DNA of 64,000 bases from Eutreptiella sp. 'Long Island Sound 2002' (taxonomy: Eukaryota > Euglenozoa > Euglenophyceae > Eutreptiales > Eutreptiaceae), in contig OZ038385.1 of assembly GCA_964036045.1 (NCBI GenBank), positions 558,001 to 622,000 on the forward strand, written 5' to 3'. This document shows, piece after piece, positions 11,004-23,879 of this stretch. Positions within the stretch are counted from its first letter, which is position 1. Each line of letters begins with the position of its first letter. The translations under genes and the position numbers were made by a program. The notes beneath the pieces were generated by a model. That model was not told the origin of the DNA. It made no database searches and saw nothing but the letters and a program-made list of their open reading frames with translations.

Positions 11004-14000
11004 AGGAGCCCCCACGGGAGTGGGACCTCGGAGGTCTCTCCTCCGAAAATCAGTGGAATCCCAGAGAAAGAGAAGGCACATCGGGTGCCGAAGAAGGCTC
11101 CAGAAGAGCCAAAACCACTGAGTTTCGCCACTCCCAACCCCTGGAGCGCCCTGCCAAGGGAAGTTTATGTGGGCAAGGGAGGTGGTAAGAAGGAAGGATC
11201 GACCACGGAGAGCCCTGTGGACGGGCAAGACCAACCCAAGATCTACACCATCCGTGATCATACCCTCGAAGTCCTGATGCACCCGGACGTGCTAGGGTTG
11301 CATGCCGTGAGAGTCGTCCATACACCGCATGGCGACGAGCGGCAGTTGCACTTGAAGGTGCGTGTACGGTGCGGACAAGAAGAGTTGGTGGTGGATGTTT
11401 TGGTGGATACGGGTGCCCAGGTGAGCCTGGTCCGGAGAGGGTTGTTCAAGGAGGAATCCCTGCAGCCCAGCCGTAGACCGGTACGCCTGAAGGTGGCCAA
11501 TGGTGAGATTATGGGTGGTGGCACCCATGAGGCCACTACCAGTATGGAATTCTGGGAGCATGAGCGCTTGAACCGCCCTGATCTGGCGAAGAGAAGCACT
11601 CTATCCGGGAACTTCTATGTGGCCGACATTACAGATTGGGATATGATCATGGGGTATGACTTCATGGTGACAAATGCCATTGGAGCCCTTCCCCATCGTG
11701 CAACGCTGGTCCGGGAGGATGATGAATGCCTCACATGGCTGTCCACGGACTATGCATGCGGATCATCCCAATGGAATGCTGAGGAAGAGGATCGGATCGT
11801 CCAAGCGGTGCAAGCTGTGGGTGCCAAGTCCAGAGGAGACCGCGGAGTTCAGCTCACGGAGTATGGAATGGCGCCACAGGTGTATGACAGGATGATCCAG
11901 ACGCTGGGAGCCGAAGCGCCCGAGACGGACGTCTTTGCTTCCCGGGATGCCCCACTTTTGCGGAAGTGTAGGAGGCATTGGCATCAGGGAGACTCAGCCT
12001 GGGATAGGCATTGGGGTTTGAAGGAGTGGGGGCCCATGTATTGGCATGGCTCCCTGGACAATACCAGACGTACGGTGGAGAAGATGGTCGCGGATAGGGC
12101 GAAGGGGATCCTTGTTATAACCGGCATAGGATCCCCCCCATGTCTGCTGGAGGGTCTCAAGTCGACGCTGGACTCCATCACCCTGAACGAGATGTCATTC
12201 GGGCCGGAGGAGGAGTTGTTCATCGACGCCAAGGGTGTATCAATGCCCTCCCGGGGTCAGGCGGGGGGTACCGAGGCTTTCCTGGTGGATGGGGCGCAAG
12301 CCCAGCCCACGGGTGATGAGGCATTCATCCGTAGGGTGGAGGCGGTGCCCATGAAGGTCATGTTTGAGCCCAAGGAGACTACGGATCAGCCAATCGATGG
12401 CATTGACGTCCTGTCCCACGCCGAGATCGACAACGTCGTCAACTACATGCGGATGGGGATGCACGACCGTGTGGCAGCCAAGAAGAGGCGGGCCATGGTC
12501 ACATCTCCGCATTGGTGGGATGACAAGATGTTGGTCACCGGCAAGTACGAGAAGGATGAGTTCGTGGCGAGGGTCATGGATCACATCGCGGACCAATACG
12601 ATGGTCTGGTTGGGTCGGACCCACCAACATGGGGTTCTCCAAGAGTGGGAACCGGTAGCGACGAGCACCAGCCCGAGGCCGCAAATTTTCGAAGATTATC
12701 GGTGGGAATCGCGACCCACGACGATGAAGACGGCATATCGGACGAGGAGAAGTCGGACTCAGACCCAGAAGAGGCCTATACCGCAGTGCGGTCGGTTGTA
12801 TCGATACCGAAGCAAGCGGCTGAAGAGGCCCAGGAGAACCCGAAGGTCGCCGAGCTGAAGGAGAGGCTGATCAATGCCTATCCGCGGCTATTCAGTGGCG
12901 TCGCCAACAAGAACCCTCCAGATCGTGGGATGTTTGGCACAGCGAGGATCAAGCTGAAGCCGAACCCCAAGATCTATCGTCATCGGGAGTACCAACTTCA
13001 GGGCGATTGGGCCGAGGCCATGAAGAAGTTGTTGGCCGAGTTCATTGAGCGGGGATGGATCGAACCCTCCGACAGTGAGTGGGCCAGCCCAGCCTTCATC
13101 GTGCCCAAGAAGGAGAAGGGTGAGTGGAGGTTGGTGGTGGATTACAGGGGTTTGAACGAGCAAACCGAGCACGACTCGTACTCGCTTCCCCTGATCGACT
13201 CCATCCTCCAAAAACAACGGAAAAAGCGGATCTTCACGGTGTTAGACCTGAAACACGGCTATCACCAGATGCCGCTACACCTGGACTCCAGGCCCTGCAC
13301 AGCGATGTCGACGCCGCTGGGGCCCATGCAGTGGAAAGTGGTGCCTATGGGCGCCAAGAATGGCAACGCCGCTTTCCAACGCATGATGGAGGACCTACTC
13401 GGTCCTGTCCGGGACTGTGCCGATCCCTTCGTGGATGACATCATCATCGAATCCGGCACGGAAAACATGACTGAGGACGAGCTCATCGACGCGCAAGAGA
13501 AAGATCTGCGCCGAGTGCTCAGCGAGCTGGACAAGCACAACATGGTGTGCAAGCCCACCAAAGCCTCACTCTTCTTGAAGGAAGTCGAGTTCGCGGGTCA
13601 CGTGGTTGGGCAGGGGCAACGCCGTCCCATGCCTGGGAAGCTGGCGTCCCTGCACCACTGGGAGAAGCCCCAGACCATCAGCGAGCTCCGGTCCTTCATG
13701 GGGTTCTGCAATTACTAATCGGGCTATGTCCGGATGTATGCAGAACTCTCGGGGCCGCTGCACAAGATGCTGCAGGTGGGGAAGTTCGATGGCCGGAAGG
13801 GGAGCAAGAAGAAGCTTGCCCGGACCCCTGAGGCCGAAGATGCGTTCAGCCGCCTGAAGGAGCGACTCCTGGGGCAGCTGGGTTTATTCCTGGTGGACCC
13901 GGACAAGAAATTCGTGCTACGGACAGATGCCTCGGATTATGCTGTAGGGGCAGTCCTCGAGCAGATCCGGGACGACGGGTCGCACGTACCCGTGGCGTTT

Positions 14001-16215
14001 TGGAGTCGAATCCTGGCCGAGGGCCATGGCCGCAGCTGGACCGCGAGGGAGAAGGAGACGTACGCCATTGTTTGTGCGCTCAGGAACTGGTCTGGCCACA
14101 TCAGATTGCAACCGGTGGTGGTTTGCACAGACCATCAGTCCTTGGAGAGCTGGCACAAGGAGCACGTCGACACCCCCTCGGGACCGGCGGCAAGGAGGGC
14201 CTGGTGGCACGAGACGTTCCCCAAGTTCGACCTCAGCGTCGTATACGTCCCGGGGAAGGACAACACTGTGGCAGATTGCCTCAGTCGATGGGCCTACCCC
14301 GCGAGCAAGGCGTGGATGGACATATCCAGCCATGGGGACGCCGAGGAGACCGAGGAGGCCAAGCGCATCATCGAGATGGAGAAGGCCATGGAGACAGAGG
14401 GGGTCAAGTGCTTTGTGGTGATGGCAAACAGTACGGACCTGGCCGAGTTCCGGGGCGCCCGCGTCCAAGCTATTCGAGAGGAAACCCTCGAGCAATGGAT
14501 GGTGGCCCCTGTAGAGCTAGTCAGGTCGGTGCTCACAGAGGACTGGTCGGATGACTACGCGGCATCCGAGCACTGGAGCAAGTACTGGAATGCCGTGAGC
14601 ACCCCGTCGGACGACGAATGGCCTGAGGGCTTGACCGAGGATGGAGACAAGTTGTTCCTCAAGGACAAGCTGCTGGTGACAGAGAACCGAGTGGAGGAGC
14701 TCATTGACCACTGGCATAACGCCCAGCTCATGCACCCTGGCCGAGACAAGATGCAGCAGGACCTGGAGTGGCGTTTCAAGTTCCCTCCGGGGTACTACGC
14801 CATCCTGGATAGGTACTGCAGCGACTGTGCCGTGTGTCGGGCCACGAAGAGCCCCAACCACTCCACAGCGGGCAACCCGGTGTATACGGCTATACCGGAA
14901 CCCCCTATGCGGTCCGTGGCCATGGATGTATTCGTCATGCCTGAGGTCACCGTGGAAGGAGAGACCTACGACTGTGTCATCCTGGCGGTGGATAGGCACA
15001 GTGGGTATATCGTGGCGGTCCCTGGCAAGAAGTCCAAGAAGAAGGACAAGAAGGACAAGCACCGAGTGGGGCTGCAGGCCAAGACCGTCGCTAATGCCAT
15101 GATCAGGCATTGGCCGATGATTTTCGATGTCTGAGCTGTCATCTGCAGCGATCGGGGCAGTCAATTTGTGGGGACGTGGTGCAAGACAGTGTGCAAGCAC
15201 ATGGGGATTCGGCACGCCAAGACCGTGGCATACCACAGCCGGTCAAATGGCCGGGCTGATGTGGCCGGGCGGCAGATGTTCGAAACGTTCCGCCAGCTGC
15301 ACATCAATGAACCGGGCCTCGAATTGGTACAATTCGCTGTGGAGAGTGCTCCAGGCGTACCATGACCTTCCGGGACCCACTGGACTGTCGCCCCATCGTA
15401 TCCTGCTCCTGCGGGATCGAGTGTCACGCACTCTCCCGTGTTTGAACCATGGCAAAGTGGCCCGGGATGCGAACGCTATGATGGCTGAGGCGGACGACAC
15501 GGCGGCCAAGGTGTGCAAGGCACTTCAGGACGAGCATGACAAGAGGGCCAAGTACTTCAAGCAGGGAAAAGTCGAGAGGTATGCTCTCCAAGACACCGTG
15601 TGGGTGGAGCGGCACCACAAGGATGTCCTGTCCAGGCATCGGCAGGCATCTTGGTATGTGCCGGGGGTAATCGTGCTGAAGGTCGGGCAGGACGTGTATG
15701 CGGTTCGTGTGGGGGATAACAAGATCCTGGACCACGACTATACCCAGCTTCGTCCCCGAGCACCAGACCCCAGCGGACGTCCCGTCACCTTCGAGTTCAC
15801 GGCTGGCGATGTGGACTCGGACGACGAGGGTGAGGACGACGACTTCACCGCCGAGAGGATCCTGGCGGACAAGCCGGACCCGAGGGCGCCCGGGGGGAGG
15901 CTGTATAAAGTCCGTTGGAAGAGATTCGCCGCATCCAGGGACTCGTGGGAGCCTCCGAGCAGTTTTGTGCCGAGGTACACCACGGTCTGGATGGACTATC
16001 TGAAGAAAAAGAATATTTCTTTGGATGTCAAGGACGTGTTGGTCCATTTGGTGGCTGCTGTGGCACCAGAACGGATCCCCCTTGGCATTTTTGTTTGTTT
16101 TTGTGCTTGGAAGATTGGTGAGGGCGTTCATCCGGGGATTTTTCGGCCTTGCTTGGCCATATACCCCCTTCACTCGATCTCCACATATATATTTCATTGT
16201 GGTATACTCATTTAG
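11004..16215 (+). pseudogene. pol of element A, broken
   Basis: Polyprotein in the same frame as the end of gag, beginning directly after UAG 11001-11003; the next 27 codons are open and there is no upstream ATG. Protease: VLVDTGAQVSLV, DTG at 11406-11414. A methyltransferase-like module follows (about 11910-12250, FAS...W...W, with WHGSL replacing NPPF). RT: LVVDYRGLN, catalytic FVDD at 13428-13439. RNase H: TDAS, EKETYA, TDHQSL, VADCLSRW. Integrase: H/H/C/C finger, then MDVF and SDRGSQF, with the catalytic Glu changed to Asp (15258-15260). Then a GPY/F-like block and a chromodomain (DFTAERILADKPDP to about 15990). Lesions: TAA at 13716-13718, TGA at 15132-15134, and a one-base insertion near 15320. 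The stop after the chromodomain seen in C is absent, so the last frame runs to 16215. Confidence 0.92.
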
Positions 16216-16464
16216 GTCGACCGACGACGTTTCTCTATCTTTGATCCCCTTGGTCCATGTTGTAGATCAAGAGGAGACCGGATATGGCGTAAGGCACCAA
16301 TTTTCAGTGTCCTCACCCCTCCCTTGGGGCATGGGGGACGCCTAAGACGTGTGTGGGGCCTGCATGTGTCCTTGGGACATGGAGGGGGGGGTTGGAGCCC
16401 ATTGGGGCCCTCCCGTCCTCTCTTCAATGACTTCCGAGCGGTAACAACGCTCTGAGAAGGGGGG
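16216..16464 (+). promoter_or_regulatory. 3' untranslated region and polypurine tract of element A
   Basis: Non-coding stretch between pol and the 3' LTR, closely matched in C (31878-32240). It ends in the purine run GAGAAGGGGGG at 16454-16464, which abuts the LTR start TGAAG. In LTR elements such a tract primes plus-strand DNA synthesis. The identical tract precedes the 3' LTR of C, which fixes the LTR start. Confidence 0.8.
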
Positions 16465-18739
16465 TGAAGCCGGTTCGGACCCCCGTGGCCATCTTGCGGC
16501 ACTTGGGGTGTGTATCTATGTGCCGGCAAGCCGCCATTGGCTGATATCATACTCTCCCATCCACCTGACCTAACCCGATGTGATAGTGTGATAGGTTTGA
16601 CCATTCCGGCTATGAGCGGCCATATTCAGTACCGAGGCACCGCCAGCTGAGACTTATATATCCGAATGTCAGGAATCAACAGGGTTTTTTTATCATAATG
16701 TTTCCGTAATTTTTCAGCCTTCTGTTCTGATGGTCAATGTATCGGCGACTGTCGATTGGCTCGCGATTTTGCGGTAACCGAATGGTTAACTGTTATTTAC
16801 AGACATTTTGGCGGAAACCCCGATGAAGGGTCAGATTTCATCAGTAAAGGGTTCGTTGCTTCCGCAATTTTCATATTATACACTCGCAAAATTAATCCGA
16901 TTTTTTCAGACTTTCAGAATCGGACTTTCGACTTCGACATCGCCGCACTTGATATGACGAATCTCGAGTGGTCCGAGATTTTTCCCCGATCACGAATCAA
17001 CCTTCCTTTTGTTATGCCCTTCATTTGTCTTGGAGATATAGTCGAAACAAAAGTGATTCGTGAGACCACTTTGGAAGGTCATATCTCCCGCTCACGGCGA
17101 GGTAGAACAATTTCGAGAATGGGGTTGGAACCGCCTTGGTCTCGACTTAATTAAGGAAGCATCAAACGCCTTTGGTGTGTACACATGCCCAGTGTAGCAA
17201 GGGATAATGGTCAAGAAGGTAGAAAGTGATATATAACTCTTGGACCGTGCAACCGAATATTTGAATGCGACTGTCGAGTGTACGGCATGAGTGTTGGGGT
17301 TGCATAGATACTTTCCTTGGGTTCCCACGTATTTTTAACGTCAAGTTATGTCCATGGAGGGGCATGGCATATCATGGTGGGAGCCACATTTTGAGGGTAT
17401 GTGTTATATGCATGGTATATGTCTTGATATGCTCACGCCCATGTTATATATCTTCGTGTGGCTGAAGAGATGTGCAGCCACACGTGACAAGGGCCTTGCC
17501 CATGTCCCAATTATGGGATTCAAAGCGCTAGACTAAGTCTACCGCGTATGTATTGCTCATGGTTTGTTTGGCAAAGAGATCCATGAGTGCACTCCCATTT
17601 TCATGGGGCATGTAGATATGAGTGGCGAGGGTATCTCCATGCGCCCGATTGGGGATCCAATTTGGGGAGGTGTTCGCAAATAGTTCGAATCATTTGTGTA
17701 TTGAACCATGAGCGGATATCATGGGTGAGCATAGAGATATACTATCATGACAACGTTGTATTTGGACATATTTTCATGTTTTTGACCTCAATTTTTGCTC
17801 AGTTTTGCGTTTTGTGTACTTACCTGGTCGGCAAACAGCAAGAAGCCTATGGGAAGTCGAACCATGGTATGTTGTTCATATGTTGGCATATGCTTTGGAG
17901 TTGAACACCACCATATGCCAGATCGCATACTCCATTTGGCTTGGCGCACGAAGGATTACAAAAATTGGTCTCAAGATCATGGGCTGACTTGGGCAGTGCG
18001 TGGCGCCCATATCCAAAGAGGTTTCGAGGGTAAAGTGGGGATGTACATGGGCATTGACCTTTGGTCTCCATCTTCCATGAATACTAGACTTCGATTCCAT
18101 GCATGCTTTGAGCCTTCGGATAAGTGGTAACTTCAATTTTGAGCATATATTTGATATATGGCCAATATGGTGTGAATTGGCAGTTTTTGGCATGTCATGA
18201 GTTCAAACTCATTGGGCATATCTCCAAGCCCAATCGACCCCAAGTCCAACCAAGATTATGTCAGGGTAGGGCATGGTCCTGAGTGCTACTCTAGGCCATG
18301 ACACGCCACCCCCCCTATTGGGCTAGGATTTATAGGCTTGGGAGTGAACACATTTTTGGGGTTTATGTAGTGACTTGTGACGCATGGCATTCAGCCATCT
18401 CATTTGACCTGGTTCAGGGCAATATGTTGGTGAGTCAAGGGAAGGTCTTGTGATCAGGGAATGAGGGGTTTCTGGCTGTGAATGTGTATGTTTACCTCTT
18501 CCCCCAACTTTGCTTTATTTGTGGTCATGTGCCAATTTCAGGGCTTTCCTCTTTGGTGCAATTCTTGTACATGCCCGCCACCGTGGGACGACCGGTGTGC
18601 TGAACGGAAGCCCGCAATTCGGATTGGATTGTTAATCCGGTTATTGCTGTATTTGTGGGATCTGGTTGCTGTTCAGGGTTGAATGAGGATTACATTTTCT
18701 ATATTTTTGGAGTTTGGACCCTGGAACTTGAGGAATGCA
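16465..18739 (+). repeat. 3' LTR of element A
   Basis: Complete LTR of 2275 bp, TGAAG to TGCA, colinear with 5693-7947 and differing from it by scattered substitutions and small indels. A TATATA block lies near 16652 (acttatatatcc). The GGTAACC/GGTTAAC palindrome is near 16772. It is not followed by unrelated flank: leader and gag-start sequence continue for 91 bp. It may therefore be shared by two elements in tandem, or be the product of LTR recombination. Confidence 0.92.
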
Positions 18740-18830
18740 ATCGTTGATCCGGAGTAAGACAGCAGGGGTAACAGGCGGAAGGGGCACAGCGGGGGCCGGT
18801 CCTGGTAGGCACCTTCTTTATGGTAGCAGC
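18740..18830 (+). other. Family 1 leader and gag start, cut off
   Basis: Plus-strand internal sequence that normally follows a 5' LTR (compare 7948-8045), including the first gag codons from the ATG at 18735. It ends at ctttatggtagcag and is joined directly to the inverted 3' untranslated region of element B. The rest of the plus-strand element is absent. Confidence 0.85.
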
Positions 18831-18949
18831 CTTGATCTACAACATGGACCAAGGGGATCAAAGATAGAGAAACGTCGTCGGTCGACCTAAATAAGTATAC
18901 CACAAAGAAATGTATATGTGGAGATCGAGTGAAGGGGGTATATGGCCAG

Positions 18950-21900
18950 TCAAGGCCCAAAACTGCTCGGAGGCTCCCACGAGTCCCTGGATGCGGCGAA
19001 TCCCTTCGAACGGACTTTATAAAACCTCCCCCCGGGCGCCCCCGGGTCCGGCTTGTCCGCCAGGATCCTCTCGGCGGTGAAGTCGTCGTCCTCACCCTCG
19101 TCGTCCGAGTCCACATCGCCAGCCGTGAACTCGAAGGTGACGGGACGTCCGCTGGGGTCTGGTGCTCGGGGACGAAGCTGGGTATGGTCGCGGTCCAGGA
19201 TCTTGTTATCCCCCACACGAACCGCATACACATCCTGCCCGACCTTCCGCACGATTACCCCCGGCACATACCAAGACGCCTGCCGATGCCTGGACAGGAC
19301 ATCCTTGTGGTGCCGCTCCACCCACACGGTGTCTTGAAGAGCATATTTCTGGACCTTTCCCTGCTTGAAGCACTTGGCCCTCTTCTCATGCTCGTCCTGA
19401 AGTGCCTTGCACACCTTGGCCGCCGTGTCGTCCGCCTCAGCCATCATAGCATTCTCATCCCGGGCCACTTTGCCATGGTTCAACCACGGGAGAGTGGGTG
19501 ACACTCGATCCCGCAGGAACAGGATGCGATGGGGCGACAGTCCAGTGGGTCCCGGAAGGTCATGGTACGCCTGGAGTACTCTCCACAGCGAATTGTACCA
19601 ATTCCGGCCTGGTTCGTCGATGTGCAGCTGGCAGAACTTTTCGAACATCTGCCGCCCGGCCACCTCAGCCCGCCCATTCGACCGGCTGTGGTACGCCACA
19701 GTCTTGGCGTGCCGAGTCCCCATGTGCTTGCATATCGTCTTGAACCACGTACCCACAAATTGACTGCCCCGATCGCTGCAGATGACAGCTGGGACATCAA
19801 AAATCGTCAGCCAATGCTCGATCATGGCGTTGGCTACGGTCTTGGCCTGCAGACCCACTCCATGCTTGTCCTTCTTGTCCTTCTTCTTGGACTTCTTGCC
19901 CGGGACCGCCACGATATACCCACTGTGCCTATCCACCGCCAGGATGACACAGTCATAGGTCTCTCCTTCCACGGTGACCTCCGGCATGGCGAATACATCC
20001 ATGGCCACGGACCGCAAAGGGGCTTCCGGTATAGCCGTGTACACCGGGTTGCCAGCTGTGGAGTGGTTGGGGCTCTTCGTGGCCCGACACACGGCGCTGT
20101 TGCTGCAGTACTTGTCCAGGAGGGCGTAGTACCCCGGTGGGAAATTGAAGCGCCACTCCAGGTCCTGCTGCATCTTGTCCCGACCAGGATGCATGAGCTG
20201 GGCGTTATGCCAGTGGTCAAAGAGCTCTTCCACTCGGTTCTCAGGGACCAATAGCTTGTCCTTGAGGAATAGCTTATCCCCATCCTCGGTAAAGCCCTCG
20301 GGCCATTCGTCGTCCGACGGGGCGCTCACGGCATTCCAGTACTTGCTCCAGTGATCGGATGCCGCATAGTCATCCGACCAGTCCTCTGTGAGCACCGACC
20401 TGACTAGCTCTACAGGGGCCACCATCCATTGCTCGAGGGTTTCCTCTCGAATAGCTTGGACTCGGGCCCCCCAGGAGCTTGGCCAGGTCCGTACAGTTTG
20501 CCATCACCACAAAGCACTTGACCCCCTCCTGCTCCATGGCCTTCTCCATCCCGATGATGCGCTTGGCCTCCTCGGTCTACTCGGCGTCCCCATGGCTGGA
20601 TATGTCCATCCAAGCCTTGCCCGCGGGGTAGGCCCATCGACTGAGGCAATCCGCCACAGTGTTGTCCTTCCCCGGGACGTACACGACGCTGAGGTCGAAC
20701 TTGGCGAATGTCTCATGCCATCGGGCCCTCCTTGCCGCCGGTCCCGAGGGGGTGTCGACGTGCTCCTTGTGCCAGCTCTGCAAGGACTGATGGTCCGTAC
20801 AAACCACCACCGGTTGCAATCCGATGTGGCCAGACCACTTCCTGAGCGCACAAACAATGGCGTACGTCTCCTTCTCCCTCGCGGTCCAGGTTCGACCTTG
20901 GGCCTCAGCCAGGATCTGACTCCAAAACGCCACGGGTACGTGCGACCCGTCGTCCCGGATCTGCTCGAGGACTGCCCCTACAGCGTACTCCGAGGCATCC
21001 CTCCGTAGCACGAATCCCGTGTCCGGGTCCACCAGGAATAGCCCCAGCTGCCCCAGGAGTCGCTCTTTCAGGCGGCTGAACGCATCTTCGGCCTCAGGGG
21101 TCCAGGCAAGCTTCTTCTTGCTCCCCTTTGGGCCATCGAACTTCCCCACCTGCAGCATCTTGTGCATCGGCCCCGAGAGTTCTGCATACATCCGGACATA
21201 GCCCGAATAGTAATTGCAGAACCCCATGAAGGAACGGAGTTCGCTGATGGTCTGGGGCTTCTCCCAGTGGTGCAGGGACGCCAGCTTCCCAGGCATGGGA
21301 CAGCGTTGCCCCTGCCCAACCACGTGACCCGCGAACTCGACTTCCTTCACGAAGAGTGAGGCTTTGGTGGGCTTGCACACCATGTTGTGCTTGTCCAGCT
21401 CGCTGAGCACTCGGCGCAGATCCTTCTCATGCGCTTCGATGAGCTCATCCTCAGTCATGTTTTCCGTGCCGGACCCGATGATGATGTCATCCACAAAGGG
21501 ATCGGCACAGTCCCGGACAGGACCGAGTAGGTCCTCCATCATGCGCTGGAAAGCGGCGTTGCCATTCTTGGCGCCCATAGGCACCAATTTCCACTGCATG
21601 GGCCCCAGCGGCGTCCACATCGCTGTGCAGGGCCTGGAGTCCGGGTGTAGCGGCATCTGGTGATAACCATGTTTCAGATCTAACACCGTGAAGATCCGCT
21701 TTTTCTGTTGCTTTTGGAGGATGGTGTCAATCAGGGGAAGCGAGTACGAGTCGTGCTTGGTTTGCCCGTTCAAACCCCTGTGATCCACCACCAACCTCCA
21801 CTCACCCTTCGCCTTCTTGGGCACGATGAAGGCTGTGCTGGCCCACTCACTGTCAGAGGGTTCGATCCAGCCCCGCTCAATGAACTCGGCCAACAACTTC

Positions 21901-23879
21901 TTCATGGCCTCGGCCCAATCGCCCTGAAGTTGATACTCCCGATGACGATAGATCTTGGGGTTCGGCTTAAGCTTGATCCTCGCTGTGCCAAACCTCCAAC
22001 GATCTGGAGGGTTCTTGTTGGCGACGCCACTGAATAGCCGTGGATAGGCATTGATCAGCCTCTCCTTCAGCTCGGCGACCTTCGGGTTCTCCTGGGCCTC
22101 TTTAGCCGCTTGCTTTGGTATCGATACAACCGACCGCACTGCGGTATAGGCCTCTTCTGGTTCCGAGTCCGACTTCTCCTCGTCCGATATGCCGTCTTCA
22201 TCGTTGTGGGGCGCGCTTCCCACCGCTCTCGGCCCCCATTCTTGGAAAATCCCACGTCGGCGGGTCCGACCCAACCGGACCATCATATTGGTCCGCGATG
22301 TGATCCATGACCCTCGCCACGAACTCATCCTTCTTGTACTTGCCGGTGACCAACATCTTGTCATCCCACAAATGAGGAGATGTGACCATGGCCCGCCTCT
22401 TCTTGGCTGCCACACGGTCGTGCATCCCCATCCGCATGTAGTTGACGACGTCGTCAATCTCGGCGTGGGACAGGACGTCAATGCCATCCACTGGCTTATC
22501 CGTCCCCTCCTTGGGCTCAAACATGACCCTCATGGGCACCGCCTCCACCCTACGGATGAATGCTTCATCACCCGTGGGCTGGGCCTGTGCGCCATCCACC
22601 AGGAAAGCCTTGGTACCCCACGCTTGACCCGGGGAGGGCATGGATACACCCTTGGCGTCGATGAACAACTCCTCCTCTGGCCCGAATGACATCACGTTCA
22701 GGGTGATGGAGTCCAGCGTCGACTTGAGACCTTCCAGCGGACATGGGGTGGATCCTATGCCGGTTATGACCCGGATCGCCTTCGCCCTATCTGCGACGAT
22801 CTTCTCCACCGTACGTCTGGTATTGTCCAGGGAGCCATGCCAATACATGGGCCCCCACTCGTTCATACCCCAATGCCTGTGCCAGGCTGAGTCTCCTCGA
22901 TGCCAATGCCTCCTACACTTCCGCAAAAGTGGGGCATCCCAGGAAGCGAAGACGTCCGTCTCGGGCGCTTCGGCTCCCAGCGTCTGGATCATCCTGGCAT
23001 ACACCTGCGGCGCCATTCCATACTCCCTGAGCTGAACTCCACTGTCTCCTCTGGACTTGGCACCCACAGCTTGCACCGCTTGGACGATCCGATCCTCTTC
23101 CTCAGCATTCCATTGGGATGATCCGCATGCATAGTCCGTGGACAGCCATGTGAGGCAGTCATCATCCTCCCGGACCAGCGTTGCACGATGGCAAAGGGCT
23201 CCAATGGCGTTTGCCACCATAAAGTCATACCCCATGATCATATCCAAATCTGTGATGTCGGCACATAGAAGTTCCCGGATAGAGTGCTTCTCTTCGCCAG
23301 ATCAGGGCGGTTCAAGCGCTCATGCTCCCAGAATTCCATACTGATAGTGGCCTCATGGGTGCGACCACCCATAATCTCTCCATTGGCCACCTTCAGGCGT
23401 ACCGGTCTACGGCTGGGCTGCAGGAGTTCCTCCTTGAACAACCCTCTCCGGACCGGGCTCACCTGGGCACCCGTATCAACCAATACATCCACCACCAACT
23501 CTTCTTGTCCGCACCGTACACGCACCTTCAAGTGCAACTGCCGCTCATCACCATGCGGTGTATGGACGACTCTCACGGCATGCAACTCTAGCACATCCGG
23601 GTGCATCAGGACTTCGAGGGTATGGTCACGGATGGTGTAGATCTTTGGCTGGTCCTGCCCGTCCACGGGGCTCTCCGTGGTCGCTCCTTCTTTCTTGCCA
23701 CGTCCCCTGCCCACATAAACTTTCCTTGGCAGGGCGCTCCAGGGGTTGGGAGTGGCAAAACTCAGTGGTTTTGGCTCTTCTGGAGCCTTCTTCGGCACCT
23801 GATGTCCCTTCGCTTTCTCTGGGATTCCACTGATTTTCGGAGGAGAGACCTCTGAGGTCCCACTCCCGTGGGGGATCCT
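18950..23879 (-). pseudogene. pol of element B, broken and 3' truncated
   Basis: Begins after the in-frame UAG that ends gag (23880-23882). Protease VLVDTGAQVSPV is visible. A one-base deletion near 23250 shifts the frame, and a deletion of about 45 bp near 22215-22240 shifts it again. The longest frame (22520-20577) holds RT (FVDDIIIGSG) and RNase H; the RNase H motif TDAS has become RRDAS. It ends in UAG 20577-20579, at the RNase H/integrase boundary, at the same codon as in C. One extra base near 20470 shifts to the integrase frame (20425-18950), with an H/H/C/C finger, MDVF, SDRGSQF and SNGRAE all present. The chromodomain is cut after WEPPSSF by a deletion of about 180 bp whose ends share a short T run. 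The methyltransferase-like module has WHGSL as in A. Confidence 0.9.

Larger units (their letters stand above)
5693..18739 (+). mobile_element. Element A: Ty3/gypsy chromodomain retrotransposon
   Basis: About 13.0 kb: 5' LTR 5693-7947 (missing about its first 20 bases), internal region 7948-16464, 3' LTR 16465-18739. The internal region encodes gag, then pol in the order protease, methyltransferase-like module, RT, RNase H, integrase, chromodomain, as in chromoviruses. A purine tract lies immediately before the 3' LTR. No TGG-type primer-binding site is seen after the 5' LTR; the internal region starts ATCCTTGATCCGGAG. No target-site duplication can be assigned, because the left end is broken and the right LTR runs into more leader sequence. 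Both gag and pol are disabled. Confidence 0.93.
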
